Source of the DNA: Flavobacteriaceae bacterium
Lineage (GTDB): Bacteria; Bacteroidota; Bacteroidia; Flavobacteriales; Flavobacteriaceae
Length of the DNA: 64,000 nt
Direction: 5' to 3'
NCBI GenBank assembly: GCA_013214065.1
Contig: JABSPK010000008.1
Span: 80,390 to 144,389, forward strand
A program made the position numbers and the translations under genes. Below, piece by piece: positions 1-8,490 of this stretch (position 1 is its first letter; each line of letters opens with the position of its first letter). Under the pieces are notes generated by a model. It ran no database searches and had not been told where the DNA came from. It saw nothing but the letters and a program-made list of their open reading frames with translations.

Positions 1-175
1 AATCACTGTATGCACCTGGATTTTGCTGATACATCAGTTCGGCTGATTTGGCCTTCATCAATCCAACGATACTGAATATCGCCGCAAAGGGGCCGCAGCA
101 AGCAATCGATCCGACAATGGACAAAATCCCCATGACCAACACCGTGCTGGCTCCTGGTAAAGGTTGCTGTGACAT
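1..175 (-). CDS. CCC-motif membrane protein, 3' end outside window
   Basis: This reading frame runs leftward from an ATG at 173-175 off the window edge, giving 58 visible residues. They start MSQQPLPGAS, followed by a hydrophobic stretch with a Cys-Cys pair (SIACCGPF) and then KAKSAELMYQQNP. It resembles the next gene upstream (180-506), which has the same plan: a short polar N-terminus, a Cys-rich first membrane helix, a second helix, then a KA..LY.Q.P segment. The two look like tandem paralogues of the small flavobacterial CCC-motif membrane protein family, whose function is unknown. The start lies 4 bp after the stop of the upstream gene, so co-transcription is likely. Confidence 0.7.
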   Translation of the reverse strand, partial: MSQQPLPGASTVLVMGILSIVGSIACCGPFAAIFSIVGLMKAKSAELMYQQNPGAYSD

Positions 176-179
176 ATTT

Positions 180-506
180 TTACTGGTATTGTTCCATCAA
201 TTCCCTCAATTTCTCCGGGTCTTGAAGCGTATCCCATCCAAAATAATTGATCGCCCATATTACATAGACCATCCAAATGAGGTTGAGGATGATTCCGATA
301 ATCGCCAAAACCCTACCGGTTTTGACATTGCCGTAGCCCGTGTAAAGTTCCGGCTGTTCTTGATAGAGTTTGGTCGCTTTGTTGGCCAGTACCACCGCAA
401 TGATCCCGAAGATCAAACCGAGCACCCCATAACAGCAACAGGTTACTATCGATACGATACCGAAGACCAAGATGAGCGTTGAATTGGGTAATTTCTGTTG
501 TTCCAT
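180..506 (-). CDS. CCC-motif membrane protein
   Basis: A 108-residue small membrane protein. A short polar N-terminus (MEQQKLPNS) precedes a first helix containing the run TCCCYG at about residues 22-27, a GLIFGIIAVV helix, a polar segment KATKLYQEQPELY, and a third hydrophobic helix around residues 66-88. The C-terminus is acidic. Length and plan fit the CCC-motif membrane proteins of flavobacteria, which are related to DUF4190-like families and have no known biochemical role. It lies 10 bp downstream of the DUF2752 gene and 4 bp upstream of a paralogue, so the three probably form one operon. Confidence 0.8.
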   Translation of the reverse strand: MEQQKLPNSTLILVFGIVSIVTCCCYGVLGLIFGIIAVVLANKATKLYQEQPELYTGYGNVKTGRVLAIIGIILNLIWMVYVIWAINYFGWDTLQDPEKLRELMEQYQ

Positions 507-516
507 GTGTTTGTGT

Positions 517-789
517 TTAGTGGAAAATATGAGACATTTTATGAATGTAACTGATCATGATCGTGGCGACAACCAAAATCAAGAGTGCGACTTTGATTTG
601 AAAAGCGTACTTGAATTTGATAAACAGGTTGACGACCAAGAACGAAAGCAACAAGAAGATGGGGTAAATTCCTGGGTACATTTGAAAAGCCGCCGCGAAT
701 TCCCCTTGTAAGACCAATTTGGCCGCGCGCTGAATGCCACAACCCGGGCATTCGATACCGAATAGTCGCTTGTTCAGACAAGGCAGCAT
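517..789 (-). CDS. DUF2752 family membrane protein
   Basis: A 90-residue protein beginning MLPCLNKRLFGIECPGCG. The CPGCGIQRA motif near residues 14-22, followed by two hydrophobic helices, is the DUF2752 signature. The motif looks like a paired-cysteine site, but no function is established. The frame stays open upstream to a GTG at 834, which would add 15 residues. I prefer the ATG at 787-789 because family members normally begin a few residues before the Leu-Phe-Gly segment. It heads a minus-strand set with the two CCC-motif proteins, an association consistent with a common membrane role that is still unknown. Confidence 0.8.
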   Translation of the reverse strand: MLPCLNKRLFGIECPGCGIQRAAKLVLQGEFAAAFQMYPGIYPIFLLLSFLVVNLFIKFKYAFQIKVALLILVVATIMISYIHKMSHIFH

Positions 790-844
790 ATAATCTTCGG
801 CCGTAAGCAACAACGTAAAAAATACCGGTTTCACAAGTTCTTGA

Positions 845-873
845 TTGGTGTGCTCAAAATACTATTATTTTTG
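845..873 (+). promoter_or_regulatory. Bacteroidota-type promoter for the Smr gene
   Basis: A -7 box TATTTTTG at 866-873 matches TANNTTTG exactly. A TTG at 845-847 lies 18 bp upstream, within the usual -33 spacing. The expected transcript would start near 880, only about 8 nt before the TTG start codon at 888, which supports that unusual start. Confidence 0.5.
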
Positions 874-887
874 GAATGTAACAGGTA

Positions 888-1442
888 TTGCCCAAAGTTT
901 TGCGAAGATTCGAAATCGGTGATAAAGTCGAAGTGGTTGACGAGCCCATTGCGGGAACCGTCGAAAAGATCGAGGGTCCGACGGTGACCATCACCACTTC
1001 GGATGGGTTCTCTTTGGCATTTGAAGACCGACAATTGGTGAAGGTGGCCGGTACCCTCAGGGTCACCGACTTCGACATTGCCCAAGGCAAGGTCGGAAAG
1101 GAACCCATAAAGCGTAAGAAGGACCCCGCTGTGAAAAAGAAAGCGCGTAATGCCCCTAAAATGGTGGTCGATCTTCATATCCATCAACTTACGGATAAGA
1201 GTAAAAGAATGTCGAATTTCGATATGTTGAACCTACAATTGGACACAGCGAAAAGACAGCTTGAATTCGCGATACGGAAACGTATTCAAAAAGTGGTTTT
1301 CATACACGGTGTCGGTGAAGGGGTCTTAAAGGAAGAATTAAGGTACCTCTTTGGGCGGTACGCGCAAGTGAAGTTTTACGATGCCGATTTTAGCAAATAC
1401 GGCCTAGGGGCAACGGAAGTCTATATCTTTCAAAATGCTTAA
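888..1442 (+). CDS. Smr domain protein (MutS2-like C-terminal nuclease domain)
   Basis: A 184-residue protein. The N-terminal ~80 residues (RRFEIGDKVEVVDEP..GTVEKIEG) resemble a small beta-barrel, then a Lys-rich linker, then a C-terminal Smr domain. The Smr hallmarks are VDLHIHQL near residue 95 and HGVGEGVLK near residue 143, corresponding to the family motifs DLHG and HGxGxGxL. Smr domains are known DNA/RNA endonuclease or RNA-binding modules, but here there is no MutS ATPase part. An in-frame stop lies at 879-881 and no ATG precedes the conserved part, so the start is TTG at 888 or TTG at 900. The gene converges on the lipoprotein gene, sharing the 4-bp TTAA at their stops. Confidence 0.85.
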   Translation: MPKVLRRFEIGDKVEVVDEPIAGTVEKIEGPTVTITTSDGFSLAFEDRQLVKVAGTLRVTDFDIAQGKVGKEPIKRKKDPAVKKKARNAPKMVVDLHIHQLTDKSKRMSNFDMLNLQLDTAKRQLEFAIRKRIQKVVFIHGVGEGVLKEELRYLFGRYAQVKFYDADFSKYGLGATEVYIFQNA

Positions 1443-1939
1443 TTGGCGGTGGTGGTCACCGTTCCGAACTCACTAATGGTCAAATCGGTGATGCGTTCTC
1501 CTTGATCATTGACCAAGGTTATGTTCTGAAGTTGTATGGTATGCTCGAAAGCACCGGCCTCGTTCGCTACAGTGGTTATCAGGACTTCACCGTCTTGCGC
1601 CTCGATTTCTTCCGTGACTACGGGTGTTACCGGTGGAATATCGTCACAGAAGTAATTGCTGGTCACTGTTTCGGAAAAAATGCGATAGGTCACTTGTGAT
1701 TGCCCAGGTACCGAACTGCTGATCGTCTCGGTGGTGGCCTCATTGCTGAGTAATCCACTTTGAAGATTGAGGATCAACGCTTGATCGGCATTGATCTTGA
1801 AGAAAAGAACGGTTGTCGTATCGACGGTCCCGCATTGTTGTATCGAGACGCTGTCGAAATCGATGGTCTCAATTTGAAGGTCACCGTCACTGCATGAAAC
1901 CATAGTCACCAAAGCCAACAAACCCAATAATTTTTTCAT
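1439..1939 (-). CDS. Hypothetical lipoprotein
   Basis: A 166-residue protein with a lipoprotein signal: MKKLLGLLALVTMVSC, with lipobox Cys at residue 16 followed by SDGD. Asp after the Cys region is common in surface or inner-leaflet lipoproteins of this phylum, but I cannot tell which leaflet. The mature part is rich in Thr, Val and acidic residues and looks all-beta. I recognise no catalytic motif. A perfect -7 box lies just upstream, and the stop overlaps the convergent Smr gene. Confidence 0.7.
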   Translation of the reverse strand: MKKLLGLLALVTMVSCSDGDLQIETIDFDSVSIQQCGTVDTTTVLFFKINADQALILNLQSGLLSNEATTETISSSVPGQSQVTYRIFSETVTSNYFCDDIPPVTPVVTEEIEAQDGEVLITTVANEAGAFEHTIQLQNITLVNDQGERITDLTISEFGTVTTTAN

Positions 1940-1944
1940 GGTTT

Positions 1945-1952
1945 CAAATTTA
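1945..1952 (-). promoter_or_regulatory. -7 box upstream of lipoprotein gene
   Basis: On the minus strand this reads TAAATTTG, an exact TANNTTTG match ending 5 nt before the ATG at 1939. I see no convincing -33 TTTG at the right distance. If used, the mRNA would be leaderless or nearly so. Confidence 0.35.
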
Positions 1953-2050
1953 AGTGAAATCGAAGGTAATGCCCTTCCGAAAGGCTTTGAATTTTAATTA
2001 AATTAACTTATTTCCGCTATTTTAGCCGAACGAAAAGTTGAATTCAAGTT

Positions 2051-3199
2051 ATGCAAAAGGTCTATCTCGACAATGCCGCTACCACCCAGGTGAGAGCGGG
2101 TGTGATCGCCAAGATGCAAGAGGCGCTTTCCGAATTTTACGGGAACCCATCGTCGACCCATAGTTTCGGACGCACGGCCAAAACGGCCATAGAAAAAGCG
2201 CGAAAGACCATCGCTAAGGAACTTAATGCGCATCCTTCCGAAATTATCTTTACTTCGGGTGGTACTGAAGCCGATAACATGATCTTACGCTGCGCTGTGC
2301 GCGATTTGGGCGTACAGACCATCATTACCTCCAAAATCGAACACCATGCCGTTTTGCATACCGCTGAAGAATTGGCGGCTGAGTATGGCATCGGTTTGGA
2401 ATTCGTTGATTTGGATGGGGATGGCAACCCGGACCTTGCGCATCTGCAAAATTTATTGGAAACCGACGGAACCAAAAAATTGGTCAGTTTGATGCATGTC
2501 AACAACGAAATCGGGAATCTGATCGATATCACGACCATCGGGGAACTTTGCCGTGCGAACGATGCACTTTTCCATTCGGATACCGTGCAATCGGTCGGTC
2601 ATTTCCGATGGGATGTCGGAGCTGTACCGATCGACTTTTTAACAGCGGCGGCCCACAAGTTCCACGGTCCCAAGGGTGTCGGTTTCGCCTTCGTCCGAAA
2701 GAACTCGGGTTTGAAGCCTTTGATCGTCGGTGGATCTCAAGAACGTGGCTTTAGGGCTGGAACCGAACCTTTTCACAATATCGTGGGTTTGGAACAGGCC
2801 TTTATCGAAGCTTATGAACATCTCGAGGAGGAACAAGCTTATGTAACCGGTTTGAAAACCTATTTTATCAATGCGTTGCAAAAAGCCATACCGGGGGTGC
2901 TGTTCAACGGCCTATCAGGTGAAGTGGAACGCAGTACGTATACCTTGGTCAACGTTCGCTTGCCTTTCGATAAGCAAAAGTCGTTGATGTTGCTTTTCCA
3001 TCTTGATCTAAAAGGCATCGCCTGTTCTAAAGGGAGCGCTTGCCAATCGGGTAGTGCCAAAGGATCCCATGTGCTTAATGAATTGCTGTCGGATAGTGAA
3101 TCGGATTGCCCCTCGCTACGGTTTTCTTTTTCGAAATACAATACCGAGGCCGAGATCGATTATGTGATCGGGGTTTTGAAAGACTTCGCGGAAAGTTAA
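2051..3199 (+). CDS. Cysteine desulfurase, NifS/IscS type
   Basis: A 382-residue class V PLP-dependent enzyme that removes sulfur from cysteine for Fe-S cluster or tRNA thiolation pathways. The N-terminus YLDNAATTQV is canonical. Visible elements are SGGTEADN (69-76), EHHA with His99 over the cofactor, Asp177 in HSDTVQ, the PLP lysine K203 in AAAHKFHGPKG, and the catalytic-loop Cys331 in KGSACQSGSAKGS. The length is usual for the family. No iscU or other Fe-S assembly gene is adjacent, so the sulfur acceptor cannot be inferred from context. It ends on the convergent gene at 3196 with a shared TTAA. Confidence 0.92.
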   Translation: MQKVYLDNAATTQVRAGVIAKMQEALSEFYGNPSSTHSFGRTAKTAIEKARKTIAKELNAHPSEIIFTSGGTEADNMILRCAVRDLGVQTIITSKIEHHAVLHTAEELAAEYGIGLEFVDLDGDGNPDLAHLQNLLETDGTKKLVSLMHVNNEIGNLIDITTIGELCRANDALFHSDTVQSVGHFRWDVGAVPIDFLTAAAHKFHGPKGVGFAFVRKNSGLKPLIVGGSQERGFRAGTEPFHNIVGLEQAFIEAYEHLEEEQAYVTGLKTYFINALQKAIPGVLFNGLSGEVERSTYTLVNVRLPFDKQKSLMLLFHLDLKGIACSKGSACQSGSAKGSHVLNELLSDSESDCPSLRFSFSKYNTEAEIDYVIGVLKDFAES

Positions 3200-3870
3200 T
3201 TCCTCTTTTTCCTCCGTTTTTTCTCTTTGTCGTACGGAAACTTTCTGGATGCCAATTTCATCATCTTATCGATGAGGTCCGTCGTGTTCTTGCCGGTTTT
3301 CTTGGTGATTTCTTTCTCGTATTTCCAAAGCAGTTTTCCTGTGGCCCCATCACTTATCTTGATACCGATACGCCCATAATTCGCATCACCACTGAAATAA
3401 TCGAACAAACTAAAGTCGGTTGGGACCCCTTCAGACAGTAGGATATTGAGATTCAGATTACCACTGATGATACCATCAACACCCAAAATTTCAGAAAGCT
3501 GTTTGATGGTATAGACATCGATGTTCTTATAGCTGATGCCGTTTTGGGCCAAAAGGGCATAGGTATCTTCTACATTTTGGAATTCGACGTTGAATTTCTT
3601 ACGCCTTTTCCTTCTTGAAAAGTAGGTCTCCAAAGCATTTTGAACCGCCTTCCCTTCACGTTCGGCCAAAGCATCCCGCTCTTCCTTTTCAAGGGTGCCA
3701 TCCAAATCGAGTCGGGCCAGAAAGGGGATGATGGCCAAGGTCTCATGATCGGCACTCAGTTCGTCGAACCGTTTGCTTTCATAGATGTTCTTTTGCGCGG
3801 CGACGTTACTGACGAACAGGAAGCAAAAAGCGACTAGGAGTATGTTATGGTACTTCTTAAATGCGTACAC
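3196..3870 (-). CDS. Secreted protein of unknown function
   Basis: A 224-residue protein with a Sec signal peptide (hydrophobic core LLVAFCFLFVSNVAAQ, cleavage probably after VAAQ near residue 26). The mature part contains LAIIPFLARLDL, then alternating helix and strand with ILGVDGIISGNLNL and DGATGKLLWKYEKEI. The phrase pattern (replace-me-type protein building on IP..., DGIISG, and a closing -LWKYE- strand) is reminiscent of periplasmic CsgG/GNA1162-like lipoprotein domains, but I cannot establish that. The C-terminus is very basic (KEKKRRKKRN). It overlaps the TonB receptor stop by 14 bp, so it is the last gene of that operon. Confidence 0.65.
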   Translation of the reverse strand: MYAFKKYHNILLVAFCFLFVSNVAAQKNIYESKRFDELSADHETLAIIPFLARLDLDGTLEKEERDALAEREGKAVQNALETYFSRRKRRKKFNVEFQNVEDTYALLAQNGISYKNIDVYTIKQLSEILGVDGIISGNLNLNILLSEGVPTDFSLFDYFSGDANYGRIGIKISDGATGKLLWKYEKEITKKTGKNTTDLIDKMMKLASRKFPYDKEKKRRKKRN

Positions 3871-6355
3871 TGAGCTTGAGATTTAAGATGCGGGAGGTCA
3901 AAAAATTCGGCACGGCGAATTGTCGTTGGGTGTCCACATCCCGAACCCAGGTATTGGTGATCGAGTTTTGGTTGTTGAACATATTGAAAATTTCAAACCC
4001 CAGGGTGAATTCTTTGAATTGTTGCAGCCAGTGCCCCTCCTGCCTTTGTGTTTTACCGTCGACAAAAATATATGAAATTCCTAAATCGGCACGGCGATAG
4101 TCTCTTAATCTATTCTGAAAATCATAAGGATCGGCGTTATTCGGGGATCCACCCGGCAAGCCGGTGTTGTAGACCAAGTTCAAATACAATTTCAGATTCG
4201 GTATGGAAGGCATGTGATCCTGAAAGAGTAGTCCTAGTTTGAAGCGTTGATCCGTTGGCCTTGAGATATAGCCCCGCCCATCGATGTTCTCTTCCGTTCT
4301 TAAGTAGCCGATGCTTACCCAAGATTCTTCACCGGGAACGAAGGCCCCATTCAGTCGAAAATCAACCCCGTATGCGAAGGCTTCCGCATTGTTTTCTGCC
4401 GCGTAGCGTACCCGTACGTCTTCGATGGTATAGGGGTTCACGTCGCTCAGTTTTTTATAATACGCCTCACTGACCAGCGTGAAAGGGCGTTGCCCTAAGG
4501 TAAAACTGTATTCATTGCCCAAGACCAAGTGCAATGATTTCTGGGCCCCGACTTCCGGGTTGATGAGGCCCTGGCGATCTCGCAATTCCCTGTAAAAGGC
4601 CGGTTGTTGGTAACTGCCCACTGCAAATCGAAAGAGCATATCGCGATTCCAATCGGGTTTAATGCCGAACTGTGCCCTCGGACTGAACAAGAATTGCCTG
4701 TTTCGATCGCCATCACCTGGGTCTACTGTCCATGATTGACCGCGGACCCCAAGGTTGTAATATATATCGGTCGTTCCCCATTGCGTCTGTTTGCTGAGTT
4801 GCGCAAAAGCCGAAAGCCGATCGGTGACCACAAAATTCGTGGCCCTAACCCCTTCGAACGGTACGATATCGGCTTCGAAAGGCTCTTGGGGTTGGTTGTT
4901 GACGAAGGGTGGTTCGGCAGGGCGTATAAAGAAACCTGCGGAATCGATGAATTCCGCTTCGCGCAATTGGTCCCTGAAATCTTCACGGGTGTACCGCAAG
5001 CCCCATTCGTATAGATGCTCACCTTGTTTAAGGGAACCTTTATGGGTGAGCGAAAAAATCAGTGCATCCAATTGGTTCCTCGCCCTGTTGATTTGTGAAC
5101 CGATACCCCTGGTATTGGTAGCTTCGCCAAGATTTTCATTGCCCAAATCCGTCACTACATCACCCAATTCGTAGGTGGCGATGATATCTGAGAATTCTTC
5201 TTCGGTGGCATGGTAAATGGACGAGGAAAAGTTCAATTGCAGGTTTTCAGTCGGACTGTAATCGGCTTTGAGGGCACCGAACTCGGTCTGATAGGTATTG
5301 TTTTCAGTACCTTCATAGAATACCAATAGGGCGCGGGGATCCAGAAGGGTGCCAAAATTCGTCTGCCGATTTACAGGGGTGTTCTCATAGTCGTTGATTG
5401 CAAAGTACCCCAGAAACCCGAGACTGAACCGATCGGAAACCCGATACATCATATAACTTTGGATATCCGTGAAGGAAGGGTTGACCGTTGTTTCGGTCTG
5501 TTGGCTATTGATCAATAGTGAATTGTCTCGGTATCTAAAACCGGTAATGGCGGTAAAGGAGTTGTTCTTCGAGACGGCTTCGACCGTGCCGCCGACCCCT
5601 AAAAGACTGGCATCCATTTGAATTGAAAATGAGGAAGGGGTCTTGTACGAGATATCAAGGACCGAAGACAGCTTATCGCCATATTTTGATTGGAACCCCC
5701 CTGCCGAAAACCTCAAATTTTCGATCATATTCGAGTTGATGAAGCTAAATCCTTCCTGTTGGGCCGAGCGTACCAGAAAAGGGCGGTATACTTCGATACC
5801 ATTGACGTAGACCAGGTTTTCGTCGAAATTACCCCCACGTACATTGTATTGCGTGCTCAGTTCGTTGTTGAAGGAAACGCCGGGCAATAGTTTTAAAACG
5901 TTCGCCACTCCTTGGTTGGCCCCGGGTATATTCCGCGCCAATTGTGGGGAAATCGTAGTGATGCCCGACACACTTTTGACCCCGGTAGCGAGGATTTCTA
6001 CCCCGTCGATCTGCACCACGTCCGTCTTCATGACCGGATTGAATTCAAAAGTCTCGTTACTTCGTAAAATCAAGTTTTCGAGAACGACATCGGCATGTCC
6101 GATATGGGAGAACCGGATGGTCACGGCGATATCGGCATCGACCTCCAACACATAATTGCCGTTGGCATCGCTTACGGCTCCAAATCCCGCATACGAAATA
6201 TTGACGTTTTCAAGGGGACGGTTGCCTTCTTCGAAAACCGTACCGGTCAAGGTGGCTGTTTGTGCCACTACACCCAGGCCTACAAAAAATATCCCGATGC
6301 TGAGGATTCTTTTGCAGCCTGACAAAATGCTATTTTCTGAAAAATACCTGTTCAA
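3857..6355 (-). CDS. TonB-dependent receptor with carboxypeptidase-regulatory-like N-terminal domain
   Basis: An 832-residue outer-membrane receptor. After a signal segment (ILSIGIFFVGLGVVAQ) comes a carboxypeptidase-D-regulatory-like beta-sandwich (about 33-115, TLTGTVFEEGNRPLENV), a plug with ATGVKSVSGITTISP and VLKLLPGVSFNNEL..YNVRGG (about 120-230), then a 22-strand-type barrel to the C-terminal LNLKLSVRI. The conserved NVRGGNFDEN is the plug region. There is no SusD partner and the receptor is shorter than SusC, so a polysaccharide-utilisation role is not suggested; the substrate is unknown. The start overlaps the M23 gene by 26 bp. Confidence 0.88.
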   Translation of the reverse strand: MNRYFSENSILSGCKRILSIGIFFVGLGVVAQTATLTGTVFEEGNRPLENVNISYAGFGAVSDANGNYVLEVDADIAVTIRFSHIGHADVVLENLILRSNETFEFNPVMKTDVVQIDGVEILATGVKSVSGITTISPQLARNIPGANQGVANVLKLLPGVSFNNELSTQYNVRGGNFDENLVYVNGIEVYRPFLVRSAQQEGFSFINSNMIENLRFSAGGFQSKYGDKLSSVLDISYKTPSSFSIQMDASLLGVGGTVEAVSKNNSFTAITGFRYRDNSLLINSQQTETTVNPSFTDIQSYMMYRVSDRFSLGFLGYFAINDYENTPVNRQTNFGTLLDPRALLVFYEGTENNTYQTEFGALKADYSPTENLQLNFSSSIYHATEEEFSDIIATYELGDVVTDLGNENLGEATNTRGIGSQINRARNQLDALIFSLTHKGSLKQGEHLYEWGLRYTREDFRDQLREAEFIDSAGFFIRPAEPPFVNNQPQEPFEADIVPFEGVRATNFVVTDRLSAFAQLSKQTQWGTTDIYYNLGVRGQSWTVDPGDGDRNRQFLFSPRAQFGIKPDWNRDMLFRFAVGSYQQPAFYRELRDRQGLINPEVGAQKSLHLVLGNEYSFTLGQRPFTLVSEAYYKKLSDVNPYTIEDVRVRYAAENNAEAFAYGVDFRLNGAFVPGEESWVSIGYLRTEENIDGRGYISRPTDQRFKLGLLFQDHMPSIPNLKLYLNLVYNTGLPGGSPNNADPYDFQNRLRDYRRADLGISYIFVDGKTQRQEGHWLQQFKEFTLGFEIFNMFNNQNSITNTWVRDVDTQRQFAVPNFLTSRILNLKLSVRI

Positions 6356-8021
6356 GTGAACTACTATTGCCTACATTATCGGTAACGGTGATTTGCAAAA
6401 GACATTGGGTCTGGTCGGCGATTTTATCATCGAAATTGTAGGTGATTGTCTTTGTTTTGGGCTCGTATTCCATTAAAATCCATTCACCGTTGAGGGTGGC
6501 TTCATAGGTGTCGATACCACTTAGGTCATCGCTAATCCGCAAACTAAGGTAACTATAGTTGTTCAGCCACTGCCGATCCTTGAAATTTTTGGGTTGGATT
6601 TTCGGTGCTACGGTGTCTTGGGCGATGGTATACCGACCCAAGGTCCGAGTCCGGGTCAATAAGGCGTTGTCACGGCGGTAAGTTTTCGCATAGGATGGGT
6701 TGCCTTTTTCGTCGAGATGGGCGATAAAGCTTTTGCTTTTCTCGGATGCATCCAAATGGGAGGCATCGAATTGTATCGTAAAATTCCGATGCGCGGCCAC
6801 CGTTTTATCATGGATCTTGATGGTGTCCGTACCCTCTTCCAGGTCGATATGGAAATCTTGGTAAAAGGTGCTGATCGGAAAGTAGACCTTGGCCGCGCCC
6901 AAATCGAAACTGTTCGGTTTTGTGGCTTCCAAAAAATATGCGGTCTTTTTGGTTTTCGCAGGCACTTTGATCGGTTCGTTTTTGCCGTGAACGGGAATGT
7001 TGACCTTCACCTTATTGCCTTCGATGTCGGCAATATCCAATTCAACCTGGTAGTCATATCCTTCAAGAACCTTGATTTTACCGTCGAGGTACAACGATTT
7101 GTAAATCCCCAATTTGTTCGCATCTTCTTTAAAGCACTTTTGGATGCGTTGCCTGAATTTCCCGTAATGCGCATAGTCGATCAGCGTATTGATGTACCGG
7201 GTCTCGCCAAAGGAGAAGGTTTCGAAATCATAGGCCGATACCACCTTTCCATTGACCTTTTGTGTCACCGAATACACCCCGTTCTTATTCGCTGCCATGT
7301 CTTGCCGATCAAAAGCATTGAACCCGAAACCGATCGTGCCCGAAGCGGTTACCGGATCGGCCAAGAAGGACCCATCGGCCTGTTTGGTAAAATTCAATTG
7401 TATTTTCGAAGCACTTTGGTTGACATGCGCATCCGGCGACAGCGGATAGCCATAAAGCCCGACCAATGAGGGGTCGGTTGCATCCCGCACCTCATACCCA
7501 TAGAGCAGCGGATTGGTCGGCATTTCCGTGACACTGTTACGGATCTCGAAATGCAAATGTGGCCCGAAAGAGCCCCCGGTGTTGCCCGTATAGGCGACCA
7601 CTTCGTCTTTGTTGACCGCAAGGGCACCGTACTCGGGAAAAAGCTCTATTTCATATGACTTTTTACGGTATTGTTCTTTTTTGATGTAAGCCTCGATTTC
7701 GGGACTGAATTTTTTCAAATGGGCATAGACCGAAGTAAAGCCATTAGGATGGGCCACATAAAGTGCTTTGCCATAGCCCCATAAAGACACTTTGATACGG
7801 GTGACGGTGCCGTTGGCGATAGCGTAAACCGGAAGTCCCTGTCGTCGTTGGGTCTTGATGTCGATACCGGAATGGAAGTGGTTCGATCGCAGTTCACCAA
7901 AGGTACCGGATAAGATCAGGGGAATATCTAAGGGAGAACGGAATTGATCCTGTGGATACTTTTCTTGACCGATGAGGTTCATTGCCAAAAGGAGCACGGT
8001 CACAAAAGGGAATAGGCGCAT
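6330..8021 (-). CDS. M23 family metallopeptidase (peptidoglycan endopeptidase-like)
   Basis: A 563-residue exported protein with an N-terminal signal (RLFPFVTVLLLAMNLIGQ). The LytM/M23 domain is near the N-terminus. Its zinc ligands are in HSGIDI (about 51-56) and HLHFEIR (about 155), with YAHL between them. M23 enzymes cleave peptide bonds in peptidoglycan stems or bridges. The remaining ~350 residues are beta-rich repeats of unknown role, probably for positioning or substrate binding. It heads the operon M23 - TonB receptor - secreted protein, each overlapping the next, so the three may act together at the envelope; the connection is inferred only from order. Confidence 0.88.
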   Translation of the reverse strand: MRLFPFVTVLLLAMNLIGQEKYPQDQFRSPLDIPLILSGTFGELRSNHFHSGIDIKTQRRQGLPVYAIANGTVTRIKVSLWGYGKALYVAHPNGFTSVYAHLKKFSPEIEAYIKKEQYRKKSYEIELFPEYGALAVNKDEVVAYTGNTGGSFGPHLHFEIRNSVTEMPTNPLLYGYEVRDATDPSLVGLYGYPLSPDAHVNQSASKIQLNFTKQADGSFLADPVTASGTIGFGFNAFDRQDMAANKNGVYSVTQKVNGKVVSAYDFETFSFGETRYINTLIDYAHYGKFRQRIQKCFKEDANKLGIYKSLYLDGKIKVLEGYDYQVELDIADIEGNKVKVNIPVHGKNEPIKVPAKTKKTAYFLEATKPNSFDLGAAKVYFPISTFYQDFHIDLEEGTDTIKIHDKTVAAHRNFTIQFDASHLDASEKSKSFIAHLDEKGNPSYAKTYRRDNALLTRTRTLGRYTIAQDTVAPKIQPKNFKDRQWLNNYSYLSLRISDDLSGIDTYEATLNGEWILMEYEPKTKTITYNFDDKIADQTQCLLQITVTDNVGNSSSLEQVFFRK

Positions 8022-8129
8022 TTACACAATCGTTTTCCATACGAAAGTAACCAATACGGGCGACATAGACCCCCAAGTTGGAGGAGGCTTTCGAACAGGC
8101 TGCCCCCTTTCGATTAAATGATAAAATTA

Positions 8130-8160
8130 TTGGATGGTTACCTAAGGATGGTTAACTTTG
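8130..8160 (+). promoter_or_regulatory. Promoter for the zapB-like/zapA operon
   Basis: The -7 box TAACTTTG at 8153-8160 and TTG at 8130-8132 are spaced 20 bp, a good fit to the Bacteroidota vegetative promoter. It lies 24 bp before the ATG at 8185 and is the only strong promoter seen in the 163-bp divergent gap with the M23 gene. Confidence 0.55.
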
Positions 8161-8184
8161 TGAGACACGTATTGCAATTTGCAT

Positions 8185-8475
8185 ATGGGCGAACTTGTTG
8201 AAATCGTTGACTCTTTGGAAAACAAGATTAGCAAGCTTCTGCATAAACTGGAATTGCTCAATCAAGCAAATGCCAAGTTGAAGGAAGAACTCCGATCTAT
8301 CCAAGAAAAACAGGAAACTACCAAGAGCGCCATGGTCGATTGGGAAGAAAAATACAACTCCCTAAGATTGGCGAATTCAATGCTCGGCAGTAATACGAAT
8401 AAAACTGAGGCAAAGCTCAAAATAAATGCACTGATACGCGAATTGGACCTGTGTATAGCCCAATTAGCCGAATAG
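8185..8475 (+). CDS. Small coiled-coil protein upstream of ZapA (ZapB-like)
   Basis: A 96-residue, almost entirely helical protein with heptad-like spacing (LVEIVDSLENKISKLLHKLELLNQ, LKEELRSIQEKQET) and no membrane segment. ATG at 8185 is chosen over an upstream in-frame TTG at 8179, which adds only two residues. It lies 15 bp upstream of zapA and in the same orientation. In size and coiled-coil content it resembles ZapB, the E. coli partner that bundles around ZapA at the Z ring, but sequence identity cannot be claimed. I infer a division-associated role from adjacency. Confidence 0.75.
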   Translation: MGELVEIVDSLENKISKLLHKLELLNQANAKLKEELRSIQEKQETTKSAMVDWEEKYNSLRLANSMLGSNTNKTEAKLKINALIRELDLCIAQLAE

Positions 8476-8490
8476 TGCCGAACAACACTT

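Noticed and set aside
23..482. 144-codon plus-strand frame at the left edge
   Set aside because: It is antisense to the two CCC-motif genes, which have clear membrane-protein composition.
6717..7469. 250-codon open frame on the plus strand
   Set aside because: It lies antisense inside the intact M23 peptidase gene and has no recognisable domain.
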